From the NCBI GenBank assembly GCA_006384855.1, contig VCJN01002834.1:186001-250000 (forward strand): a stretch of 64,000 bases of DNA, written 5' to 3'. This DNA comes from Tetraselmis striata (Eukaryota > Chlorophyta > Chlorodendrophyceae > Chlorodendrales > Chlorodendraceae). A program made the position numbers and the translations under genes. The notes under the pieces were generated by a model. It was not told where the DNA came from. It saw nothing but the letters and a program-made list of their open reading frames with translations, and searched no databases. Positions within the stretch are counted from its first letter, which is position 1. Each line of letters opens with the position of its first letter. Shown piece after piece: positions 55,741 to 64,000 of this stretch.

Positions 55741-56879
55741 CACGTGACATGGGTCTCTATCGATCGCTCAACATACAACACCGACACTAATCCGGTGGTT
55801 GCCAATTTCTTGGCAGAGCTCTAACACGAACCAAAAATATTGACCTCGAGGCAAAGGATGCGGCTGTTTAAAATTTGAGGTTTCTAACAACTTTATTGAA
55901 AACAATTTGAATTCGAATTCGAAATTGGTTGCAATGTGCTTGTCTGTCGCTCTGCAATACTCAAATAGTTCTTATCTATACGGCATGCTAATCTAACTTC
56001 TATGCGAAACACATTATGTAATCACAGCTCAAGCTACGGCCGGCATCTTGCGCTTCCAAGCCGCGCCTCCTACTTCCATCACGTGATGAGTAGCTTTGTG
56101 ACTTTCCGGATATCTACGGGTAGTCAGTAGTACGAGCTACTACCGCTATAATCGGCAATACACGAATCATTTATGCCGTACTCGCCCCACCTCCGAATGG
56201 AGGGTTCATTGCACATAAATAATCCACCGGAACCGCGCAATGTTACGGTCGCTGCGTCTTGGCTCCGCTTGCCGCCATCGCTGAAAACATCCCGCAAGTC
56301 GCGGCGCTGATCGCCCCGCCGCGCAAGCCGTGGCGGTCCGCTGGCCTCATCGGCCGCGGTCCGCCGTTTCTTCCGCCATCTCGCCCGCCTGAGCTGTCAT
56401 CAGTAGGGCCCCCAAGGGATATTGGAGGGGAGAGGCGCCCCCAGCCCCCTCACCCCCCCTCCCCCCGCCCCGGGTCCGAGTGTCAGTTCTCCGTTGCCGG
56501 GATGCCTATCATGCTCGCCTTTGCGCCGCTTGTCGCCGATGCGCGCCTCGCCGTTGTCGCCGCATGTCTAGGGTCAGACCGGGCTGGCATGCATGCAGCG
56601 GACTCCTCTCGCTGCCTTGCCGCGACTCCCTCAGGGCAATCCGATTCGTGTGGCCTTGCCCCAAGCCCGGCCGGTCCTCCCCGAAAGGCCCTCTCCGCCT
56701 TTAAGCGCCGAGCTCCTGTCTCCTCGCCGCCATCCCCGTCCTCACGGGGCGGCCGAGGATTCCCCGGGCGTTCCAAACGGGTCGGCCGCCTGGCGCCGCC
56801 GAACACTCCGTCGTACTGAGCCATGTAGCTCGGAACAAATAGAACGCATACGGGTTGGGGGTACGCTAGATCTTCCGTA
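55741..56879. other. Intergenic, no gene recognised
   Basis: AT-richer to about 56220, then GC-rich. The plus frame 56259-56819 is Pro/Arg/Ser-rich and lacks motifs; I treat it as compositional. Confidence 0.35.
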
Positions 56880-57340
56880 GGCCAGTCGCGGGTCGTACCC
56901 GATAAGACGATTTTATTTCTGAACAACCCTCGCGAATTGGCTGCCCCGCAGCCATACAGTACATCAGATACATCACAGTCATACATCATGCATTTTGCGA
57001 GTCGTACAACCCGCTCCCGACCCGTAGGCGGATCTCGGAGAGGCCGACGCAAGGGCGGGGGAGTACATGTATTATGTGAGTACATGGTGTCTGGCCGTTG
57101 GCGCCAGTAGGCGCTACCGGGACTGGGAGTATCATTTGAGAAGCCCCCTCGTAGGACTCCCTGGACGTCGAGAGATCCGAGGATCAATGGAAATTGGCCA
57201 CCCCGTTCAGTCGCCTACCGCGCCCAGCCGGCGGGGTACGGGTCTTCGGGGGTACCATCGCCCACCACGTGTAGCTGGGGATGGTGCCGCCTGGTCTGCC
57301 GCACCCAAGATCATCCGCTCGGGCCGCTGCTTGGCGACGG
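56880..57340 (+). repeat. Repeat family U, partial copy
   Basis: Contains the family's ordered blocks: GGGTCGTACC...CGATTTTA, GGATCTCGGAGAGGCCGACGCAAG (about 57030-57054), GGCGCCAGTAGGCGCTACC (about 57099-57117), GGCCACCCCGTTCAG and GCCGCACCCAAGATC. Orientation is as in the 59.4-59.8 kb copy. Confidence 0.7.
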
Positions 57341-58740
57341 GCGCCCCCATTCCCATAAAAATGCAGCTATTTTTACGAGTTTCTTAAAAGCTACTACACC
57401 TACCAACCGTCTCACGCCCGATCGGCTGCATGTACCCGTATAGGGTCGGCCGCTAACGCGTTGCCCGTAGCATACAACCCTCTGAAGGCCAAGTTCCTAA
57501 ATCCTCTCCTCTCAGCGGTCGGGATTATAGAAAGTGCCCCTCCTACCCCCCCCCCCCCCCCGCCCCGGGGGGGGGCGGGGGGCCGCGGAGGAGGGGGGGG
57601 GGGGTATGCCCCCGATACAACACAATGGGCCCAACCCGCCAATGCACCCCGCCGCCGGTGTTTTTGCCCTCGTGCCTGTTGCTCCCCTGGCAGGGTAGGA
57701 AGTGTGGGGGACACCGTCCTCCATCTTGCTTTGCGAGGTCCCCCCCCCCCCCCCCCCTTGCATCTCATTGTTGCTCGGCATCTAGCAAAGTGCGACGTAT
57801 ATGTAGGTTGATGGTATTAGTCGCCCCCTCCTCCCGCCTCCACTACCCATGTGGAAGTACATCCATTGCGGCCCCTCCATGGGTCTTGCCCTTGCCCTTC
57901 TTCTTGCCCCTGATTGCCGTCGCTGCCGCCTTGCTTGGCCTCCTCGGCCTCCTTGGCCTCATGGGCTAGCTTCTGCTTCCTCGCCTTTGCCGCCACAAGG
58001 GACGGCCGATGTCGGCTTGCCTTCCCCATACGCGCTCCTCCACCTCCGCCATGGCGTCCATCACCTCTGCATCCGTGTCCTCCACAAAGCATAACACGGT
58101 CAATTGTCATCTCCCTATTTCTGCTACTGCTCTCGCCTTCTTGACTGGCTGCGCCTGCCCAACCGGCGGAGTTGCGCTGCCCCCGCTATCCCCCGCCTCT
58201 ACCATCATCACATGCTCCCCGGAACGAGGAGTTGGGGGGGGGGGGGGGGGGGGGGGCTTTAGAGCGTGAAGATTAGCGTGCAGAGACGCCGTGTGTGTCA
58301 TGTGTTATGGCAAGGTAGTGGGGGAGAGGTCGCCTACTACTAATCATATTGGTGGCCTCCCGCGACACCTCCATCTCCGGGTCTCCCACCAGCTCCCATT
58401 GCCCCGGCCGCGGGTTAGCCCGTCATGTTCGGACAATGGCATGCATTCCCCCGCCGCTTGAGTCCAAAGCAGTGCCAAATTTGAAGTTTTGACATTTGTT
58501 ACAACTGAATCAATATTTGTGTCTTGAGAAGTTGCCTTTACCCATCATTAGGCCGGGGAAGGGCCCGCCCCTGACCAACCCGCATAGGGTCCGCTATAAG
58601 TTAAGCGCGTACTTGAAATTTGATATTTGTAAGTTAAAACTAAATAATGTTTTCGTGTTTACAAGCTGTCATTATCCAACATGAGGGAAGGGCCCGCCGC
58701 CCTTGACAAACCCGCATAGGGTCCGCTTATTTAAAGCGCG
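57341..58740. other. Low-complexity region with G and C tracts
   Basis: Poly(C)/poly(G) runs lie at about 57547-57604, 57740-57757 and 58229-58256. The minus frame 58110-57817 carries 'SLVAAKARKQKLAHEAKEAEEAKQG', a Lys/Glu-rich helix without a domain. Two near-identical short blocks, GGAAGGGCCCGCC...GACCAACCCGCATAGGGTCCGCT (about 58557-58594) and GGAAGGGCCCGCC...GACAAACCCGCATAGGGTCCGCT (about 58686-58727), form a direct repeat about 130 bp apart. Confidence 0.5.
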
Positions 58741-59789
58741 TACGATGGGGCCACTGCAGGCCACGTGGCTAAATGTTGCACCACATGCACTAATTTTCCA
58801 TCGGCGTTGCGGTATACACTGCAAGTGAGGCATACGGGGGTTTACGCTCGTACAAGGGGTCAGTTTGCAGTTGCCAGACGCAAGTCCGCCTATACAAAAA
58901 ATCGTGATCACGCGATTGCACCGCGTATATACGCGTGTTCCCGCCGTATATTATCCCACATGAAGTCACAACATGCTCCATCCAGCGCTGCGCTCCATCG
59001 GCCACGGCCAAGCGGCGAGGCCGCTCGGCCGCAGCGCTGAGATCAGCCCCCGCGCCTTGAGTTGCCATCGGTGTCCCCGAACGTCCTTGGAGTTCGGAGG
59101 TGAAGGCGGGGAAAACAACCCCATGCACCGCTAGTTGTATGTTCCGATCGTGTGCAACATACCAATGCCGGATCGCCCGACGCGAAACAACCACCTGCCC
59201 ACGCTTCTGCCCGAGGTCAGCGCCCGAGGGCGGCTTCTTGGGCCACGTGCACGGTTGGATTTATTACAACTGCCATTGAGCAAGGCTGTGCCAGCTATTG
59301 TAACTTATTGGGCGGGTCGTACCGGGGTACGAAATCATCACGATTTTACTTCGAACATCCCTCGAGAGTAGGCTGCCCCCATCCGAGTCATACACACCTC
59401 CTCCCCACATGTACGCGGATCTCGGAGAGGCCGACGCAAGGCCAATGTACAAGGCAAGGTACAAGGGATCTCGGAGAGGCCGACGCAAGGCCAAGGTACA
59501 TGATTCTTTAGCAGCCCCCGGTACATGGCTGCTGCCCGGCGGCGCCAGTAGGCGCTACCAAGATTTGATACGAGTATTATTTGAAAAGCCCTCCACAAGG
59601 CTTCCCGGTCGTCGCTGGATCTGATGACCCGCCATAGCGGGCCACCCCGCTTAGCTCTCTGCCGCGACCAACCGGGCACGGGTTTTAGGGGGTGCCAGCG
59701 CACACCACGTGGAGGTGGGGGTGGTGCCGTGAGGCTTGCCGCACCCAAGATCCTCGCTCATGGTGGGCCGCTGCCAGGCGGCGGACGCC
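58741..59789 (+). repeat. Repeat family U, fullest copy
   Basis: Roughly 1 kb with these blocks in order: GGCCACGTGGCTAA, CGTATATACGCGTGTTCCC, GCGCTCCATCGGCCACGGCCAAG, GAGATCAGCCCC, GAAGGCGGGGAAAAC, GAGGTCAGCGCCCGAGGGCGGCTTCTTGGGCC, GGGTCGTACCGGGGTACGA, CTCGGAGAGGCCGACGCAAGG (present twice, about 59411 and 59469), GGCGCCAGTAGGCGCTACC, GGGCCACCCCGCTTAGC, CACCACGTGGAGGTGGGG and GCACCCAAGATCC. There is no long frame, though the complement has short protein-like stretches shared with other copies. Confidence 0.7.
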
Positions 59790-60400
59790 TCAAAGCGCGA
59801 AATACACAGCGGGGCCTCTGTAGGCCACGTGGCTATTTGCAACACAATAATGGAACTAATCACCATCAACATCATGGGACGCATGCACGCTTAGTGTTTC
59901 GCACATGGGGGTTGACACGCGTTCAAGACGGCAGTTTGCACGTGCCACCCGCACTGGATGTGCACGACGCACGTCCGTACAAGCATGTGACCACGTGACC
60001 GCCCGTGCATGCGTGTTCCCACCGTTTCGTCTATGCCCCCGCACCTTGCAGCGAGCTCCAGCGCCGCGCTCCATCGGCCACGGCCAAGAGGTGGCCTGGC
60101 CATCTCGTTGCCGGAATCGCTATCCGCCTTGAGGTGCTGCCAACGGTGTCCTCGGACGCGTCAAAGGCCGGAGGTAAAGGCGGGGAAAACACCTCCCCAC
60201 ATGCACCGCTAGCCGTATGCTCTCCGATCTCCGCATGTACACCGGGCCGGCTCGCCCGATCGACGCGAGGCAGCTACCTGCCCACGCTCCTAGCCGAGGT
60301 CACCACCCGAGGGCTGCTTCATGCCCTTCGTGCCTGGTTGTATTTATTACAGCCGCCACCGTGCGCTGAGTGTTGCAACTCCCCCCGTACTAGGTGACTG
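59790..60400 (+). repeat. Repeat family U, second tandem copy (truncated)
   Basis: Restarts the unit directly after the previous copy: GGCCACGTGGCTATTTGC, GCATGCGTGTTCCC, GCGCTCCATCGGCCACGGCCAAG, GGTAAAGGCGGGGAAAAC and GAGGTCACCACCCGAGGGCTGCTTC, with TTATTACAGCCGCC near 60345. The second half of the unit is missing. Confidence 0.65.
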
Positions 60401-61099
60401 GCAAGTAATTTTCCAAATGGTTCATATGTTGCGCCGGGAGCGATGATGGCGACGCCGGCTGCGACGCCGGCCGTTTCTGCCCCGTCGAGCATGTGCGGGC
60501 CGATTGGGGGGTCGATGGGGCTTCCGACTTTGCCGCCGCCGTTATCGACTCCGTCGCCGTAGCTCCGCATATCGCTAGCTGCAGTAGCGAGAGCCGGCGA
60601 CCGGGATCGGCTGCAGGCACTCCGGGCCCTCCGGCTCGGGTCGAGAGGGTGGTTGCCGCCGCCCGCGTGTTGCTTGCCGGCCGCGTCCAACTCCCGCCGC
60701 GGCCGGTGTTGTCTCCTCTTCTCACTGCTGCTTTCCGCCGCCGTGCTCACTGCGCTGCCGGTCGCTACCGCTTCCCGCGGCTGGCGCCGCCGCCGTTGCC
60801 TCGAGACGGACCATCGCCGCACGAATGAACTTCTCTCGCGCAATCCCTTTATGCAACGGCCCGCTACCGGGGGCGCGGCTTAGGGCGTGAACTCCGAATT
60901 GTAGGACGAGTTGGAAGGTGCGCCGCGTACTGGCATGTATCGCGATGCCGGCCGGCCGCATTATTTTCGCCCGCTTCGCCTTGTGCCGGCGCAGTCTTTG
61001 CACCGTCGAGCGACCGCTGAGTTGTCTCTCATCGCGAGCAATACGGATGCACACCGGATGGAAATGCAGCATACCCGGGTCGTCGGTCGGTTCAAATAG
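60401..61099. other. GC-rich stretch between repeat copies
   Basis: Frames on both strands (plus 60493-60828, minus 61189-60722) are Ala/Arg/Pro-rich and overlap extensively. I cannot tell which, if either, is real, and no domain is visible. Confidence 0.3.
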
Positions 61100-61935
61100 A
61101 TGTACGACTAGCGAGCGCCCGCCGCCTGGCAGCGGCCCACCATGAACGGAGGGTCCTTGGTGCGGCAAGCCACGCGGCACCTCCCCCACCTCTACGTGGT
61201 GGGCGCTGGTACCGCCTAAAACCCGTGCCCGGTTGGGAAAGGCAGAGGGCTAAGCGGGGTGGCCGGTTGTGGTCCTCGGATCCTGCGACAACCGGGAAGC
61301 CCTATGGAGGGCTCTTCAAATGATACTCGCAGTCCCGGTAGCGCATGCTGGCGCCGCCGGGCAGCATGCCTAGGGCGGGCTGCTAAAACAATTCATGTAA
61401 GGCCTCGGCCTTGCGTCGGCCTCTCCGAGATCCGCCTATGGGTGGGGAGGGGATGTGCACGACTCGGATGGCCTACTCGCGAGGGCTTTACGCGTGTTTT
61501 CGTATTTCGGTGCGACCTGCCCGGTAGAAGGGGCGTTACAATGCTTAGAACAGCTCTGCACGGTGGCCGCTGTAATTAATCCAAACCTTGCACGGGGCCC
61601 AAGAAGCCGCCCTCGGGCGCTGACCTCGGCCAAGAGCGTGGGCAGGTGGCTGCCGCGCGTCGGGCGATCCGAGAGAGCATGCGGCAAGCGGTGCATGGCA
61701 GTGTTTCCCCCGCCTTCACCTCCGAACTCCGAGGGCGTCCGGGGACACCGCATGCACCATCTCAAGGGGGCGGGGGGGGGGGGCTGATCTCAGCAGCGCG
61801 ACGCCCGAGCGGCCTTGCTGCTTGGTCGTGGCCTGTGGATCGCAGCGATGGAGCAGGCTGCGACTTCCGGGGGAGAATAACGCCGGGAACATGCGCGTAT
61901 ACGGCGCGGTCACGTGATAACGGCTTGCGGGCGGG
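61100..61935 (-). repeat. Repeat family U, inverted copy
   Basis: The same blocks in reverse order and complement: CAGCGGCCCACCATGA, CTAAGCGGGGTGGCCGG, GGTAGCGCATGCTGGCGCCGCCGGGCAGCATG, CCTTGCGTCGGCCTCTCCGAGATCCGCC, GGCCCAAGAAGCCGCCCTCGGGCGCTGACCTCGG, and finally GGGCTGATCTCAGC and GCGATGGAGCAGG. It faces the two copies at 58.7-60.4 kb. Confidence 0.7.
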
Positions 61936-62269
61936 CTAGCAAGTACAGTTCGGCGCCCTTGTACATCGAGCGTAACCCCCCGTATGACTCACGTACAATG
62001 CACCGTACTATCGATACAAAACTAGTATCTATAATGCAACATACCCGGCCTTAGTTTAGAGGGTTGCATGTGCTACGCGGATTAATTAAAGCGGGCGTTA
62101 TGCCGGTTCGTGCCGCCGGGCCGAAAGACAGCCGGCCCGATTAGCAAAAAACGCTGACCGGGACTAAAGCTGTAAGATTTCAAACTTCAAATACGACCAA
62201 CGAGTGCATGTCCACCACGCACTCGCAGCAGCGCGACCGGCGAGGCCGTGCTGGGCCGTGCACCCATAC
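61936..62269. other. Short AT-richer spacer, no gene recognised
   Basis: Nothing supported apart from the junction with the inverted repeat copy on the left. Confidence 0.35.
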
Positions 62270-63915
62270 CTAGTGCACCGGCCGCTCTTCGTCCGACAAG
62301 TGGGGCCCGTCGAGCAGGGCTAGTGCGCACTTCCTGCTACTGAGGCAATCGAGGAGGCCGCGCGAGCGGCCATCCCTGCCGACATTTGTTGCCACGGCCG
62401 TGTTGCCCGCGTGAACGAGTACGATGACGCTGCATGTGGTGACCGGCAGTTTGCCGGTTGGCGCCGCCCTTCTAGCCAGCGGCAGCGCCGACCGGCGCGT
62501 CACCACACGGATATCATCATGTTTGGGTAAATGGCCCGCCCTATCGGCAAACTGCATGATGAAGTTACTCGCCATAGCGCTGCGAGAAGACCCTTCCCAA
62601 GCTCGACTAGGTCGCCGAATAGGCCAGCGAGCGGCACCTTCGGGTCACTGTCCGGCGACTGCCCGGTGATAGTGAAGTGCACCGGGGCTCGCGGACGGGT
62701 GCGGATAATATTTCGACCCCGGCATCTTCTTGGGTGCATGTTAAGTTCGGATTATCCACCAACAAACGTGGGGCGTGCGCGCGCACTCGCCCCCAGCCCA
62801 CCAACTCTCCGTATGTAGGTGTTGTTTGTCCGTCGATGTCCATGGTGGGTCCAAGTGCAAATGCGCTCTCACGCTGCTAATAAGCGGCGCCGGCTGGCGG
62901 TCGGCCGAGACGGTCGTCAGACGCACCCATGATCGCACATGAGGCCCCACCAACGCATTTTCCCCGTATTTCAGTACTTTGTACGGTTTTCAGCCGATGT
63001 GAGGCAGTGTGTTATGAAGACGGCTACTTTGAGCGGATGCCGCGGTGGCAAGGGCGCGTAATAGGCTTCACGCCTTCACCTGCCTCCCCACTCGGTTGGA
63101 GGGTGCTGCTGGCATCCGCCGCATGGTTACCGTCCGTGGTGATGCCGCCTTCATCGATTGCAAGAACGTCATCCTCCCGAGGCTCCTCACTAGGAACTCA
63201 GCCACCAGCACCCCCACCCATGGTTTCTTTGACCCACGACTTGAGTCCGGTCTTTACCGAGGCATCCTCAACGCGACTTTTTTCCGCCCGCCTATATGAT
63301 CCCTTTCTCAACGACGCTCGTGGGTCAGCCGGCTGCACGAAGCGCGGGGGCGCCGTTATGCGATTCGTGTTGGTCGCCTGCGCGATGCAAATGCCGCGTG
63401 ACGGAAGGGGAGGCGGAGGCTGCTGGGTCGGGTTCGCACAAGGGGTGACGGCAGCTTTTTGGACCGGGCCAACAACTCTCGGCTTCGAAGTTAGGTGGGC
63501 ACTCTCCATGTCACTTGCAGGGAACGGATATTGTTCGGCCAGCTCAATATGTCGGGTGTGTGGATGGTGGCCAAATCCCACCGTGCGGACGGTCATGACT
63601 CCGTATGAGCGGGAAGTGGTCGCCGCCGGGTGCTTCTTTTTGCCAAGCCGATGCATGGCTCCGGTGATTGGGAGCCATATCATTCTGCTTTTGACGGAGC
63701 ACCCCGGCGTCACTGTCAACCTCTATGGCGACGTGCTCATGTGCCTCCCGGTACCCATCTCGCGACTCTCAATCGCGTGTGGAGGACGATGCCATCACAG
63801 CCGCCTTTCGCGAAAACTGTGTTCACGATCTAGTCATACATGTGCGCCGAGAGATGGACAACTCCTTCCAGCGGGTAGTGCCTATGGTCGACAATGAATG
63901 CGCCCATGGATGAAC
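62270..63915 (-). pseudogene. Decayed minus-strand protein-coding region, unassigned
   Basis: Leftward-reading frames look like protein in several consecutive pieces: 'VDHRHYPLEGVVHLSAHMYD', a stop, 'IVNTVFAKGGCDGIVLHTRLRVARWVPGG' (about 63905-63750); a 173-codon frame 63719-63198 with 'YGVMTVRTVGFGHHPHTRHIELAEQYPFPASDMES' and a Pro-rich linker; 'TPTYGELVGWGRVRAHAPRLLVDNPNLTCTQEDAGVEIL' (62843 on); 'VHFTITGQSPDSDPKVPLAGLFGDLVELGKGLLAALWRV' (next frame); and 'NFIMQFADRAGHLPKHDDIRVVTRRSALPLARRA' (third frame, to 62270). Frame changes fall at the ends of sensible stretches, so this is one coding region broken by indels. A plus frame of 322 codons overlaps (62929-63897), but it is Ser/Cys-rich and I judge it a shadow. 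Family unknown. Confidence 0.3.
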
Positions 63916-64000
63916 TCAAGGGCCCGGTGCCATAGTTACGCAGAGCTCTCCCTCTCGGCGTTCGCCCGAGCTACGCTTCCCTGAGCTTTAAACCCACCGA

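Noticed and set aside
62929..63897. 322-codon plus-strand frame
   Set aside because: Ser/Cys/Pro-rich without motifs and opposite a series of more protein-like minus-strand blocks; judged a shadow.

Overview
The window is nuclear DNA of a eukaryote, most likely a green alga (Chlorophyta/prasinophyte grade) with a flagellate stage. The grounds are genes with many short exons and canonical GT-AG introns, a plant-type T-complex-11 (TCP11) homologue, an UPF0301/AlgH homologue with a plastid-targeting-like N-terminus, a tektin (an axonemal protein), DIRS-type and non-LTR retroelements, and GC-rich coding sequence scattered among AT-rich intergenic stretches. No rRNA, tRNA, CRISPR array or bacterial-style operon was seen. 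All gene models were built by hand from reading-frame continuity, splice-site phase and family resemblance; no search was run.

Host genes, left to right: the C-terminal part of an amino-acid/auxin-permease-type transporter (+, cut by the window edge); the UPF0301/AlgH gene (-, 5 exons, 2.5-5.0 kb) with a frameshift in its last exon; a TCP11-like gene (+, about 14 exons, 16.9-23.0 kb, about 1,039 aa); a tektin (-, 8 exons, 24.65-28.16 kb, 499 aa); and a complete leucine-rich-repeat receptor-like kinase (+, about 16 exons, 43.56-52.07 kb, about 1,087 aa) with signal sequence, LRRs, second ectodomain, transmembrane helix and an intact-looking kinase. In the last three models the exon phases close exactly.

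Most of the rest is mobile DNA and its decay products: non-LTR retrotransposon debris at 8.1-9.2 kb; an insertion of about 1.1 kb with a piggyBac-like Cys-rich tail (9.34-10.42 kb) lodged inside a repeat-family copy; a DIRS-type tyrosine-recombinase retrotransposon (11.9-15.5 kb); a PIF/Harbinger-like DNA transposon with matching inverted ends and a TTA target-site duplication (28.725-31.407 kb) that carries a 43-bp higher-order minisatellite; a BED-finger remnant (33.2-33.5 kb); a large decayed non-LTR element (34-39.7 kb) split by foreign DNA that includes a broken unknown gene; three MITE copies in introns of the receptor kinase; and a repeat family of about 1 kb that dominates 56.9-62 kb. 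Long poly(G)/poly(C) tracts recur throughout, several of them inside introns.

The five host genes show no common pathway: membrane transport, plastid, a TCP11 protein of uncertain role, axoneme, and cell-surface signalling. The 53.7-55.7 kb and 62.2-63.9 kb stretches look like decayed protein-coding DNA that I could not assign.
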